A stretch of 64,000 nt of DNA from JACOMY01 sp046233115 (GCA_046233115.1 JBJXHM010000019.1:1-64000); one strand, 5' to 3'; positions 42,888 through 52,442 are shown, numbered from the stretch's first letter. Numbers and translations are program-made. Notes: a model not told the origin generated them from the letters alone.

Positions 42888-44385
42888 TGCGGGCCCCGAA
42901 GCAATAGGCCTCGATCGGATCCTGCCGGCCCTTGACCGCAAGCGCCCCCACCGGACTGAAGTCGAGCGGGCGGCCGGCCGCTTGCCAGGTGGTCCCACAG
43001 ATCAGCACCGCGCTGCCGATCTGCTTGTTCGCCTCCTCTAGGCGCTGGGCCAGGTTCACCGTGTCGCCGTAGACGGTATAGCTGCGCTGGCTACCGCCGA
43101 TGCTGCCGGCCGCCAGCGGCCCGCTGGCCAGGCCGATGCGCAGCCGGAAGACGACGCCGTCGTAGCGGGTCGAGGCGCTGAAGTCCTGCAGCGCCTTGGC
43201 GGCTGCGATGGCATCCCGCGCCGGCTCCTCGCGCGCCCTGGGCAGGCCGAAGGTCGCCAGCATGGCATCGCCGGCGAAGCTGAGCGCGGTGCCGCCGTGG
43301 TCCGAGACCAGCCGTGCGGCGGCGGAGAAGAAGGCATCCAGAGCGGTCATCACCGCCGCGGCGTCGCGGGTCTCGGAAAAGGTGGTGAAGCCCTCGATAT
43401 CCAGATAGAGCACCGTCGCGTTCTGCACCCTCGGCTGCAAAGCGTCCGGCTGAGCCAGGATCTCGGCGGCGACGGCGGCCGGCACGAAGTGACCGAAGAC
43501 CTGCTCGGCCCGGCGCCGGCGCCTCTCCGCCTCGGCAAAGGCCAGTACGGTCTGCCGAGCCCGACCCACCGCTAGCGCCAGCACGGCCGCCGACCCGAGC
43601 AGCGCGAAGGTCTCCTCGAAGCGGACGCTCCAGTTGATGAAGTCGACGCTGAGGACGAGCTCCATGTACTCAGCTGCATCCCGACCAGGGCGGAGTTCGC
43701 TCCAGGAACGAAGCTGGTCCTGCTCGCCCGCGATCACCGCGATCACGATCCAGAATCCCAAGGCGAGCGCAGTGCCGGTAAAGAGCACCAGCCCAGGCAT
43801 CAGCGAGAGCGCCGTCACCGCCAGCAGCAAAAAGAGCAGATGGGTGCCGTAGACTCGGAACAGCAGGATCTTCGGTACCGGCTCTCCCTCGACCAGGGGC
43901 GCGAGACTGGCGACCAAGGTCAGCGCGGCGATATCGAGCGCGAAGAGGGCGTAACGGTGCCAGCGCCGTTCAAACCGGCTACCCAGCGCCGCGAAGACTG
44001 CAAGGCCGGCCCCCAGCGACGCCAGGGCGAGCAGGACTCCGGTGGGATTGCCGTGGACTGTGAAGTAGAAGAGCTGCGAAGCCAGGATGCCCAGCAGCAG
44101 CAGGCTGCGCCCGAGCAGCAGGAGCCGAAAGCCGCCCCGCTCCGCCCGCTCCAGAATGAGCGCGGCCTCCTGCTGCATCCGGCCTTCGCCCGCAGGCGCA
44201 GCAAAGAAGGCCAGGAGGCCCGCCCGAAGAGAGGCGAAGAGAGAGTCCCTATCCTGCACAGAGTCTGCCCCGCTCCGGCCGGCACAATCGAAAGCAGTCG
44301 CTGTCTCTGGTCTCGACTCCACCCGCCGGGCTGTGCTGCCATTGCCGCCCAGGACAGGGCGTCCGCGGTATCGCAGGACCGGCAA
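42874..44385 (-). CDS. Membrane-anchored class III adenylate/guanylate cyclase
   Basis: Up to 503 residues. Six hydrophobic segments span about residues 87-275, followed by a short linker rich in Arg/Glu (AEAERRRRRAEQVFGHF) and a C-terminal cyclase catalytic domain. Metal-binding aspartates are present: Asp329 in LYLDIEGF and Asp373 in FAGDAML. YGDTVNLAQRLE supplies the transition-state Asn/Arg. The residue normally Lys (in KxxGD), which recognises adenine, is Ser369 here, so nucleotide specificity is uncertain. The true start is unclear: the first ~40 residues look non-coding, and GTG at residue 43 or ATG at residue 70 (44178) are alternatives. It diverges from the YhaO-like gene. Confidence 0.85.
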   Translation of the reverse strand: MPVLRYRGRPVLGGNGSTARRVESRPETATAFDCAGRSGADSVQDRDSLFASLRAGLLAFFAAPAGEGRMQQEAALILERAERGGFRLLLLGRSLLLLGILASQLFYFTVHGNPTGVLLALASLGAGLAVFAALGSRFERRWHRYALFALDIAALTLVASLAPLVEGEPVPKILLFRVYGTHLLFLLLAVTALSLMPGLVLFTGTALALGFWIVIAVIAGEQDQLRSWSELRPGRDAAEYMELVLSVDFINWSVRFEETFALLGSAAVLALAVGRARQTVLAFAEAERRRRRAEQVFGHFVPAAVAAEILAQPDALQPRVQNATVLYLDIEGFTTFSETRDAAAVMTALDAFFSAAARLVSDHGGTALSFAGDAMLATFGLPRAREEPARDAIAAAKALQDFSASTRYDGVVFRLRIGLASGPLAAGSIGGSQRSYTVYGDTVNLAQRLEEANKQIGSAVLICGTTWQAAGRPLDFSPVGALAVKGRQDPIEAYCFGARIRSC

Positions 44386-44447
44386 GCGCGCGAGACGCGG
44401 CGCACCGCGGCACAGAGACGAGAGATGGATCCAGAGTAAGCAGCGTC

Positions 44448-45722
44448 ATGGCCTCCTTCCGCTTCCTGCATGCCGCCGACATCCACCTGGACAGCCCGCT
44501 GAAGGGTCTGGCCGGTCAGGAGGGGGCGGCGGCCGAGCGCATCCGCAGGGCGACCAGGGACGCGCTCGACCAGCTGGTCACCCTGGCGATCGATGAGTCC
44601 GTCGATTTCCTGATCGTCGCCGGCGACCTCTACGACGGCGACTGGCGCGACTACAAGACGGGTCTCTTCTTCACCTCACAGATGGGGCGCCTGAAGGCGG
44701 CCGCCATCCCGGTCTTCTTGCTGCACGGCAATCACGATGCCGAGAGCCAGATCACCCGGCGCCTGGAGCTGCCGGACAACGTGCGGACCTTCGCCGCTCG
44801 CAAGCCCGAGACCCACCGCCTGGAAGGCCTGCAGGTGGCACTGCACGGCCAGAGCTTTCGCCAGCGCAATGTCACCGACAACCTGGTCCCGGACTACCCG
44901 CCGCCCCTCCCCGGCCAGGTCAACATCGGTGTCCTTCACAGCGGCCTTGGCGGTTTGGGCGGTCATGCCAACTACGCGCCCTGCAGCCTGACCGAGCTGG
45001 TGAACAAGGGCTACGACTACTGGGCGCTGGGCCACGTGCATAAGGCCGAGGTGCTGAACGAGCGCCCCTATGTGGTGTTCCCCGGCAACCTGCAGGGCCG
45101 GCATATCCGCGAGACCGGGCCCAAGGGCGCGACCCTGGTGACAGTCGAGCAGGGCGAGATCGCCGAGCTGGAGTTCCGGGCCTGCGACCTGGTGCGCTGG
45201 GCCGAGCTCACCGTCCCGCTGGAGGATGCGGCCAGCCTGGGCGCGGTGATCGACCGCCTGCGCGACGCGGTGGAGCGCGCCGTCGCCGAGCAGGCCGAGG
45301 GGCGCCTCTTGGCCTGCCGCCTGCTGCTGACCGGGCGCAGCGCCCTGCATGGCCAGCTCCTGGCCTCCGAGGAGCACCTGCTGGCCGAGGCCCACAATGC
45401 CGCCTCCGCTCTCGGCGAGGAGGTTGCCTGGATCGAGAAGCTGGTGCTGGCGACCGAGGCACCGCTCGACGCCCGCAGCCTGGCCGAGCGCGAGGACGCG
45501 CTGGGGGCGCTGCAGCGAATGCTGCAGGAGGCACCGGCCGACGCGACGCTGCTCGGCCAGATCGAGGACGACATCGGCGAGCTGATCCGCAGGCTGCCGC
45601 ACGAGCTGCGTACCGAGATCGAAGACCCAGTCCTCGCCGCCGCCGTGGCCGGCGACCCCGCCGCCCTGATCGCGGCTGTCGCCCCCTACCTCTCGGGCCG
45701 CCTGCTGGCGGACGAGGCCTGA
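44448..45722 (+). CDS. DNA repair exonuclease subunit, YhaO/SbcD-like metallophosphatase
   Basis: A 424-residue calcineurin-like phosphoesterase of the Mre11/SbcD type. Metal ligands are in order: Asp11 and His13 (DIHLD), Asp60 (GDLYDG), Asn95-His96-Asp97 (GNHD), His164 (VLHSGL) and GHVH at 195-198. The C-terminal ~170 residues are helical and acidic and probably contact the partner ATPase. The partner gene begins 2 bp after the stop, the same arrangement as Bacillus yhaO-yhaN and sbcD-sbcC. DNA-end processing as a complex is expected from the family. Confidence 0.92.
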   Translation: MASFRFLHAADIHLDSPLKGLAGQEGAAAERIRRATRDALDQLVTLAIDESVDFLIVAGDLYDGDWRDYKTGLFFTSQMGRLKAAAIPVFLLHGNHDAESQITRRLELPDNVRTFAARKPETHRLEGLQVALHGQSFRQRNVTDNLVPDYPPPLPGQVNIGVLHSGLGGLGGHANYAPCSLTELVNKGYDYWALGHVHKAEVLNERPYVVFPGNLQGRHIRETGPKGATLVTVEQGEIAELEFRACDLVRWAELTVPLEDAASLGAVIDRLRDAVERAVAEQAEGRLLACRLLLTGRSALHGQLLASEEHLLAEAHNAASALGEEVAWIEKLVLATEAPLDARSLAEREDALGALQRMLQEAPADATLLGQIEDDIGELIRRLPHELRTEIEDPVLAAAVAGDPAALIAAVAPYLSGRLLADEA

Positions 45723-45724
45723 AC

Positions 45725-48700
45725 ATGCGTCTCAGCCGGCTCGACCTGCTGCGCTACGGCCACTTCAGCGGCCGCTCACTGGAGCTGCCGGCCGGCGAGA
45801 GCGACCTGCACATCCTCTTCGGCCCGAACGAGGCCGGCAAGTCCACCACGCTTGCCGCCATCGAGGACCTGCTGTTCGGGGTACCGGGACGCTCGCCCTA
45901 CGGCTTCCTTCACGACTACAACGCGCTTCGCATCGGCGCCCGCCTGGAGACCGGTGAGGACGCGCTGGAGGTGGTCCGCCGCAAGGGCAACAAGGACACC
46001 CTGCTGGACAGGGAGGGCACCGCCTTCGCCACCGGGGAAGCGGTGCTGCGCCCCTACCTGGCGGGGGCCGACCGCGCCTTCTTCGAGCGCATGTTCAGCC
46101 TGGACCACGCCCGCCTGCGCCAGGGCGGCCAGGAGATCCTGGAGGCCAAGGACGATGTCGGCCAGATGCTCTTCGCTGCAGGCTCCGGCATCGGCGGCCT
46201 CAGGGAACGGCTGACGGCGCTGAACGAGGAGGCTGACGGCCTCTGGGCGCCGCGCCGGGCCAAGGGCCGCCGCTTCTACGACGCCGAGGACAAGCGCAAG
46301 GAGGCCGAGACCGCCCTGCGCGAGCAGGTCCTCACCGCCAGCCGCTGGCAGGAACTGAAACGCGCCCGAGACGAGGCCGAGGCCGCCTACGACGGTATCG
46401 CCGCGGAGATCCGCGAGCGCGAGAGCGCGCTCAACCGCCTCGGCCGCATCCGCCGGGTGCTGCACAACGTTCGCCGCAAGCAGGAGGTTGAAGCGGTCCT
46501 AGTTGACCTTGAGGGCGTGGTGCCGCTGCCGGAGAACGCCGGGCGGCTGCTGGCCGAAAGCGAGCAGGAGGAGGGCCTCGCCGCGGTGCGCAAGGCCACT
46601 CTGAAGGAGCAACTTGTGCAGGCCGAGGCAGAGTTAGAGGGCCTGACCTACGACGTGGCGCTGGTCGGGCGCGCCGCCGATATCCGCGCCATTGCAGAGC
46701 GCCGCATCGAGATCCGCCGGGAGAAGGCGGACCTGCCGAAGCGCGAGGCCGATCTCGACACCGCCGAAGCCGAGCTACGTACCAACGCGCGGGAACTCGG
46801 CTGGACGGAGAGCGACACGGCCCTGCTCGCAGCCCGCCTTCCCAAGAGCGCCGCGGTCCGGGTCGTGCGCGAGTTGGTGACCAGAGAGGGCACGGTTGAG
46901 ACCGAGGTCGCGAACGCCGCCGAGCGCGTCGCTGAGGCCGAGGGGACCCTGGCCGACCTTAGAGCAGAGTTGGAAAGGCTCGGTGATCCGCTCGACATCA
47001 CCAGGTTGTCCGCGGCCATTTCCGCCCAGCACAAGACCGGCGACCTTACCGGGCCTTTGGAGGCCGCCGACCTCGCTTTCCGGGCAGCCGAAAGCCGGGT
47101 GACAAGCAGGCTGTCTACACTCAACCCAAAGGTCATCGACGAGGCGGTCCTGGTCGCAATGGCAGCACCTGCCAGAGAGGCTGTCCAGGCCCATCGGGAG
47201 AGGCAGCACGACTGGCGGCGACGCAGCCGCGAACAGGAGCGGATAAGCCTGACAAACCGTCAGCAGCGCGAGGCCGCGGAAGCCACGGTCAGCCGGCGGG
47301 TTCGCGACGAGGGCCTGATTACGGCCGAAGAGCTGCGCGCGGCCCGCAACCGGCGCGACGCCCTCTGGGCGCTGCTGCGGGTCAAGCACCTGGAAGGCGG
47401 CAAGGTTCCGGAAGAGCTGATGCGCAGTCTGGAGGAGATCCCGTCCGACCTCGCCGCTGCCTTTGAGCCGGCCATGACCCAGGCCGACGCGCTGGCCGAC
47501 CACCGCTTCGAGCGGGCCGAGGCGGCCGGCCAGGTGGCCGAAATCAACCGCAAGATCGGCGAGCTAGACACGCTCTTGGCCCAGGATGCCGAGAACGAGG
47601 TCCGGCTCGACGAGGAAGGCAGAGCCCTGACCGCCGCCTGGACCGCCCTCTGGCAAGACGCCCCCTTCGCGCCGCTGGAGGCCGACGCCATGCTGGACTG
47701 GCTCGACGGACGGGCCGCCCTTCTGGAAGCGATTGAAGCGCGGAACCAGGCCGGTACAACCTGCGAGGCACTGCAGCGGTCGGTCACGGAAGCCAAGGAC
47801 TCCTTGCTGACCGAGCTCGCAGCCTTGACGGCCGACATCGCGGCGCTACGCAAGGACAGCCTGCCTGTGGTTATCGAACGGGCGGTCGAGATTCAGCGCC
47901 GCCAGCAGGCCCAGGCCGAACAAAAGGCACGGCTCGCGGACCTGCTGAACGAGGCGGCAACAGCGCTGGCTCAACGCCAGCGCCAGTTCGCACAGGCTGA
48001 AGCGGCGCGGGCAGCCTGGCGCGATGCTTGGAAAAAGGCCCTGGCCGCCCTGGGGCTTTCCGCTGAAACGCCGTCCGCAGCAGTCGAAGACGCACTGGAC
48101 ACCATCGGCCGACTTCGCAAGATCGAGGACCGAATCATCGCGCTGCGGCACGACCGTATCGACAAAATCAAGCGCGACCTGGACGACTTCGCCAAGGAGG
48201 TGGCGATGTTGGTAGAAGCCCTGGCACCGGACCTGGGGGACAGGGACGCCGAGGCGGCGGTGCTGGAGCTGGAGGCGCGCCTCAAGCGGGCGGAAGACCT
48301 GAGCAAACAACACGGCAAGACCAGCGCGGTGGCGGGCCAGCGACGCGAACAGATCGCGGCTCTCGAGGACGAACAGCGCGAGCGCGCCGCCTCGCTCTCG
48401 CACCTGCAGGAGCAGGCCGGGGTGGAGAGCAACGAGGCGCTGAAGGAGGCCATCGCGCTGTCCGACCGTCTGCGCAGCCTCGGTGCGGAGCGCAGCGCCA
48501 TCCTGGCCAGGCTTCACCAGGACGGCGACGGCCTCCCACCGGAAGCGCTGGAGGCGGAGTGCGCTGGGGCCTCGATCGATGAGATCGTAGCCCAGACCGC
48601 GTCAGTGGAGGCAGAGCTGGCCGAGCTAAGAGCGCGCGAGAACAGCGCCATCGAGGCCCGCACCCAGGCCCGCGCCGGCTTCGAGGCGGTGGACGACGAC

Positions 48701-49258
48701 GGTGCCGCCGCCCGCGCCGCGGCCGACCGGCAGGAGGCGCTGGCGGAGATGGGTGAGGTCGCCGGGCGCTACCTCAAGGTCAAGACCTCGGCGCTGCTGC
48801 TGCAGTGGGCGATCGACCGCTACCGCCGGGAGAAGCAGGCGCCGCTGCTGCGGCGCGCCGGCGGCTTCTTTCACGACCTGACCGGCGGTTCCTTCGCCGG
48901 CCTGCAGGTGACCTACGACAGCCAGGACCGGGCCAGCCTGGCCGGCGAGCGGCCCGACGGCGGCCTGGTCGAGGTCTCGGGCATGAGCAGCGGCACCGCC
49001 GACCAGCTCTACCTGGCGCTCCGCGTGGCGGCGATCGAGGACTACCTGGAGCGCGCCAGCGCCCTGCCCTTCGTCGCCGACGACCTCTTCATCAACTTCG
49101 ACGACGCGCGTGCCGCGGCGGGCCTGGGTCTGCTCCAGGCGCTCAGCCGCAAAACCCAGGTGCTCTTCTTCACGCATCACCGGCATCTGGTCGCGCTGGC
49201 CCGCACAACGCTGGGCGCTTCGGTTAAGGTTGTGGAGTTGGTAGCCGAGGCGGATTAA
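45725..49258 (+). CDS. AAA ATPase, YhaN/SbcC/Rad50-like
   Basis: A 1177-residue SMC-like ATPase, partner of the preceding nuclease. Walker A GPNEAGKST is at 33-41. The YhaN-type insertion ILEAKDDVGQMLFAAGSGIGGL is at roughly 137-158. Long charged coiled-coil stretches fill most of residues 200-1000. The C-terminal lobe contains the signature SSGTADQLYLALRVAAIEDYL, Walker B PFVADDLFINFDD, and the D-loop region followed by a TQVLFFTHHRHL strand. No zinc-hook CxxC is evident in the middle, which distinguishes it from true Rad50/SbcC and favours the YhaN class. The segment around 46490-48200 has somewhat less biased codon use than the ends. Confidence 0.9.
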   Translation: MRLSRLDLLRYGHFSGRSLELPAGESDLHILFGPNEAGKSTTLAAIEDLLFGVPGRSPYGFLHDYNALRIGARLETGEDALEVVRRKGNKDTLLDREGTAFATGEAVLRPYLAGADRAFFERMFSLDHARLRQGGQEILEAKDDVGQMLFAAGSGIGGLRERLTALNEEADGLWAPRRAKGRRFYDAEDKRKEAETALREQVLTASRWQELKRARDEAEAAYDGIAAEIRERESALNRLGRIRRVLHNVRRKQEVEAVLVDLEGVVPLPENAGRLLAESEQEEGLAAVRKATLKEQLVQAEAELEGLTYDVALVGRAADIRAIAERRIEIRREKADLPKREADLDTAEAELRTNARELGWTESDTALLAARLPKSAAVRVVRELVTREGTVETEVANAAERVAEAEGTLADLRAELERLGDPLDITRLSAAISAQHKTGDLTGPLEAADLAFRAAESRVTSRLSTLNPKVIDEAVLVAMAAPAREAVQAHRERQHDWRRRSREQERISLTNRQQREAAEATVSRRVRDEGLITAEELRAARNRRDALWALLRVKHLEGGKVPEELMRSLEEIPSDLAAAFEPAMTQADALADHRFERAEAAGQVAEINRKIGELDTLLAQDAENEVRLDEEGRALTAAWTALWQDAPFAPLEADAMLDWLDGRAALLEAIEARNQAGTTCEALQRSVTEAKDSLLTELAALTADIAALRKDSLPVVIERAVEIQRRQQAQAEQKARLADLLNEAATALAQRQRQFAQAEAARAAWRDAWKKALAALGLSAETPSAAVEDALDTIGRLRKIEDRIIALRHDRIDKIKRDLDDFAKEVAMLVEALAPDLGDRDAEAAVLELEARLKRAEDLSKQHGKTSAVAGQRREQIAALEDEQRERAASLSHLQEQAGVESNEALKEAIALSDRLRSLGAERSAILARLHQDGDGLPPEALEAECAGASIDEIVAQTASVEAELAELRARENSAIEARTQARAGFEAVDDDGAAARAAADRQEALAEMGEVAGRYLKVKTSALLLQWAIDRYRREKQAPLLRRAGGFFHDLTGGSFAGLQVTYDSQDRASLAGERPDGGLVEVSGMSSGTADQLYLALRVAAIEDYLERASALPFVADDLFINFDDARAAAGLGLLQALSRKTQVLFFTHHRHLVALARTTLGASVKVVELVAEAD

Positions 49259-49294
49259 TGGAGAAAGACTTTTGATGTCTGGAAAATGCAGGTT

Positions 49295-49366
49295 GATCCT
49301 ACAGTCAAGCCGTAGGACGACAAATTAGATAAATTATCGGTCGTCCTACGACTTGATCGTAGGACC
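49295..49366. repeat. 27-bp imperfect inverted repeat between convergent genes
   Basis: The left arm 49295-49321 (gatcctacagtcaagccgta...) and right arm 49340-49366 are reverse complements with only a few mismatches, around an 18-nt AT-rich loop (aaattagataaattatcg). The hairpin lies in the ~200-bp gap between the ATPase gene and the methyltransferase gene, both of which point toward it. It may be a bidirectional terminator or a small mobile-repeat relic. Confidence 0.7.
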
Positions 49367-49456
49367 TCTATCCGTCGAGAAGGCTTTAAGCGGATTCATC
49401 CAAAGAGCCCACAAGCGCGGCCGGAGCCCCCCCGACCGCGCCAGAAAAAACACCCC

Positions 49457-50470
49457 TCAGCTCTGCTTGGTACCGCGGGCCAGCATGGTCATGTCGGGGA
49501 TCATCGGATCGACCGAGACCTGATCGAATCCGGCTTCGGCGATGCGCTCGGCCAGCCAGGCGTCGTCCAGCGAGCGGGCCTGCGGGGTGAAGGCGGTATG
49601 CTGAAGCTGCCAGAGGGCCGCGTTCTTCGGGCCGGTGCGATCGGCATGGACCATGAAGTCGTGGATCATCAGCAGGCCGCCCGGCACCAGGTGCGAATAG
49701 GCATCGACGATCAGCCGCTCATGCTCGCTGTCCGGCACGCCGGAGAAGAGGTAGGACATCAGGATCGCCCCCTGCTCCTCCGGCCAGGCGGTCTCCAGCG
49801 CATTGCCGTCGACATAGGCGATGCGGTCGGAGAGGCCGGCCTTCTCGACGTACTTGCGGCCCAGCTTGGCCACGTTGGGGAACTCGATGATGGTGGCCTT
49901 GAGCTGCGGGAAGGCCTTGCAGAGGGTGATGGAAAAGGCGCCGGTGCCGCCGCCCACGTCCAGCAGGCGCTCCACCTTCGAGAGGTCGATCTTCTTGGCC
50001 AAGCCGCGCGCCGGACCCAAGGAGCCGGCGTGCTGGCTCTCCGAGTAGACCCGCGCCTCGTCGGGGTCGGAGAACCACTGCGCGTAGGAGCCGGTCGCCT
50101 CTTCCGGCAGGTCGTCGACCAGCGCCAACTCGATCTGGTCCAGCAAGCGGTACATCTGCCGGTCCACCTGCAGGCGCAGGTAGTCGCCGAAGTCGTACTT
50201 GGCGCCCTTCACCAGGAAGGTTTCGGCGGCGGGCGAGTTGGCGTAGCGCCCCTCCTCCACCGAGACCAGGCCGAGCGCGGCCACCGCCGTCAGCAGCGTC
50301 TGGCTGCGTTCGGGATCCAGGTCAGTCACCTCTGCCAGTTCCTCCGCCGTCATCGGTCCTTTCGACAAATGGGTGAAGACCTTGTTGTGCAGCGCTGCGA
50401 AAAGCGCCTTGGATCCCATGAAGCCGAACGCGATGTCCGAGATTTCCTCAGCGCGGGTGAGAACTGCCAT
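49457..50470 (-). CDS. SAM-dependent O-methyltransferase (acetylserotonin O-methyltransferase-like)
   Basis: A 337-residue class I methyltransferase with the small-molecule O-methyltransferase layout. An N-terminal winged-helix dimerisation domain (LFAALHNKVFTHLSKGPMT, ELAEVTDLDPERSQTLL) is followed by the SAM-binding loop LLDVGGGTGAFSITL (about residues 167-181) and the acidic IIEFPNV that binds the ribose. The expected catalytic His region reads MIHDFMVHAD. Relatives methylate phenols, carotenoids or bacteriochlorophyll intermediates; no pigment genes are nearby, so substrate is open. It is monocistronic and divergent from the cysteine-repeat gene. Confidence 0.88.
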   Translation of the reverse strand: MAVLTRAEEISDIAFGFMGSKALFAALHNKVFTHLSKGPMTAEELAEVTDLDPERSQTLLTAVAALGLVSVEEGRYANSPAAETFLVKGAKYDFGDYLRLQVDRQMYRLLDQIELALVDDLPEEATGSYAQWFSDPDEARVYSESQHAGSLGPARGLAKKIDLSKVERLLDVGGGTGAFSITLCKAFPQLKATIIEFPNVAKLGRKYVEKAGLSDRIAYVDGNALETAWPEEQGAILMSYLFSGVPDSEHERLIVDAYSHLVPGGLLMIHDFMVHADRTGPKNAALWQLQHTAFTPQARSLDDAWLAERIAEAGFDQVSVDPMIPDMTMLARGTKQS

Positions 50471-51081
50471 GCCGTGTGCCTCATGATCTGTTGCGGTGCA
50501 GCATGATAGCGCCTCGCTCTTCGTTCGACCACTCCTATGCCTGCGGAACAGGTTTTGTGCCCGGCCCTAAGCGGATTTTGGCCCGGTAACCATGGGCTTT
50601 TCACACCCCTTTGCGACGACTTGACCTCTGTGGAAAGAACACTGCGCTGACCCGGTCAGAGTGGCTGGATCGCGGTCGGCCGGAAGACTATCCACAGGCT
50701 CTGGCCGGTTGCGAGACGGATCGTCAGCGAGCACATCCAACCGCCAGCCACATGGACACGTTCAAGCCAATCATAGACTGTTATTGGTTATTTTTCTTTA
50801 AATTAAAACTATCTTTGCGCGTATCTGTTTGCTGAGACTTCGGCGTGCGATAGCCTCGCCAGGATGACAAGGCCGTCACAAGGCCGAGGAGATTTGGCAG
50901 CATGCGAGCCGCGTGACGCTCAGATCGGCAGTACCCGGTTCGAACGCGATCTCTGCAGCAGGATTTCAGTCCAGGGGGTGAGCGGTGGCCACTGATCGCT
51001 CTCCCTGAGTTCTTGACCGGACCCAAAGCCGGATGGTCAGTTCGTGTCGCTCGTGACGACAGAGCCAAGGGGGAAACACAA
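50471..51081. other. 611-bp divergent intergenic region
   Basis: There is no convincing gene between the methyltransferase and the cysteine-repeat protein. The stretch 50760-50835 is strikingly AT-rich (tattggttatttttctttaaattaaaac) for this genome and is a plausible promoter or transferred segment. Positions 50620-50654 resemble 52443-52477 (separate entries). The ribosome site aaggggga of the next gene is at 51067-51074. Confidence 0.5.
50620..50654 (+). repeat. Imperfect direct repeat flanking the cysteine-repeat gene, left copy
   Basis: These 35 nt match 52443-52477 at 29 positions without a gap. About 30 nt further on, tatccacaggct (50690-50701) recurs at 52513-52524. Read on the minus strand this area even encodes an open SLWIVFRP...stop resembling the SLWILSQPIVA-stop end of the membrane protein at 52489. 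The left copy may be a relic of a duplicated gene end. Confidence 0.55.
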
Positions 51082-52428
51082 ATGGAGAATCCCGGATCAG
51101 ACCGGGCGAAGATCTTCGTCCACACCGTCACCAGCCTTCTTCTGGGGCTGGTCCTTGTCTTCGCGCTCGGTGCCCGGAGCAGCTCGGCAGAAGCCTTCGC
51201 GTACAGCAGAGCGACCTACGAGGGCGAGAAGAGCTGCGCGGCGCGCTTCCCCGCCGATGCCAACCACGAGCAGGCCAAGCACAACATCATCAATCAGGCC
51301 TGCTGGGCCTGTCCCAAGGGCTACAAGCGCACGCTCAACCCCAGCCCGAGCGCCGACAAGGCCTGCAAGAAGGGCGGTGGCACCCGCTATATCCACGCGA
51401 CCCGGCATGGCAAGTCCAAGCTCCTACAGAAGTGCGGCGAGGGTCGCTTCTCCGAGGAAGGCTCCTGCTGGTCCTGCCCGTCCGGCTACAAGCGTGCACC
51501 GCTGCGCAACGACGGCATAGGCCAGGCCTCCTGCAAGCGCACACTGACGACGCACTATTCGGCGGCGACGCGACGCGGCGATGCGGGCTGCGGCAAGGGC
51601 CAGTGGTCGCCACTGCTCTCGGGCAAGTGCTATTCCTGCCCGGCCGGATATAAGCGCAATCTCATGCGCGTGAACCAAGATCGCGAGAACGACCCGAAGG
51701 CCTGCTTTCGCTTCGAGCCGCCGAAGGCCTTCCAGAACAACTTCGTCGCCGAGCGCAGGGCCAAGCTGGACGAGGTACTGGCAGAGAACCAGCATGTCAT
51801 CGAGCTGGCCGCCGCGTTCGTGAAGAACCTGAAGAAGGTCCGCTCCGGCAACGATTCCGCCGATGGGTTGCGGACGATGACCGCACAGGAGTTCCGCGAT
51901 GCCGGCGGCGTCGAAATGCTGGAGGCCGCCTGCGAGAGCAACTTCTGTACCGTCACGATCACGGCCGGTGGGGACGGCTCCTACTTCGTCGGCGCCAACG
52001 TTTCGGGTGGCATCGCCTGGGGTACGGTCTGGGAGACCGAAGACAGTGACGACGGCAATGACAAGATCGATAAGAACAAGGACCTGGCCAGTGCGGGCGT
52101 GCTGACGGCGAACCTGTCCGGCGGGGCGTCCTGGGGTTTGGACGGTAGCATCAACATTGGCTTCTGGCGCTCGAAGTTCAATGAGATGAAGGGCTTCGCG
52201 CACGGCATCGTGGTCGGTGGCGCTGCCAGCACCGTGGGCGGCAACGCTTCGGCCTGGTGGATCGTGAAGTCCAACTTCAATCTCTTTGACTGGAACACCT
52301 GGTTCGATTTCGCTGAAGAGGAAAAGGACGAGTTCGTCGGCTTCTCGATCGGCTGGCAGGGTGGCCTCAGCGCCGAGGGCGAGTACAACTGGGGCTACAC
52401 CTGGAACTGGGGCGATGCCGTCGAGTAG
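51082..52428 (+). CDS. Secreted cysteine-repeat protein (three CxxCPxGYKR modules)
   Basis: A 448-residue protein starting at ATG 51082 behind aaggggga; the in-frame upstream ATG has no such site. A hydrophobic segment (residues 12-30) followed by ARSSSA looks like a signal peptide. Three ~55-residue modules follow, each with C...C-x-x-C-P-x-G-Y-K-R...C: CWACPKGYKR (74-83), CWSCPSGYKR (129-138) and CYSCPAGYKR (183-192), with outer cysteines 52/95, 118/151 and 170/208. Twelve cysteines would allow two disulfides per module. Residues ~215-265 are helical; the rest is Gly/Trp-rich and beta-like (FVGANVSGGIAWG, NYWGYTWNWG-type strands). The Cys pattern resembles eukaryotic GCC2/GCC3 modules. Function is unknown. 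Confidence 0.8.
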   Translation: MENPGSDRAKIFVHTVTSLLLGLVLVFALGARSSSAEAFAYSRATYEGEKSCAARFPADANHEQAKHNIINQACWACPKGYKRTLNPSPSADKACKKGGGTRYIHATRHGKSKLLQKCGEGRFSEEGSCWSCPSGYKRAPLRNDGIGQASCKRTLTTHYSAATRRGDAGCGKGQWSPLLSGKCYSCPAGYKRNLMRVNQDRENDPKACFRFEPPKAFQNNFVAERRAKLDEVLAENQHVIELAAAFVKNLKKVRSGNDSADGLRTMTAQEFRDAGGVEMLEAACESNFCTVTITAGGDGSYFVGANVSGGIAWGTVWETEDSDDGNDKIDKNKDLASAGVLTANLSGGASWGLDGSINIGFWRSKFNEMKGFAHGIVVGGAASTVGGNASAWWIVKSNFNLFDWNTWFDFAEEEKDEFVGFSIGWQGGLSAEGEYNWGYTWNWGDAVE

Positions 52429-52442
52429 CGGGTGCTTTGGAC

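Noticed and set aside
49388..49400. A possible fragment of the palindromic repeat (agcggattcatcc)
   Set aside because: Only about ten bases match the consensus start; too short to claim.
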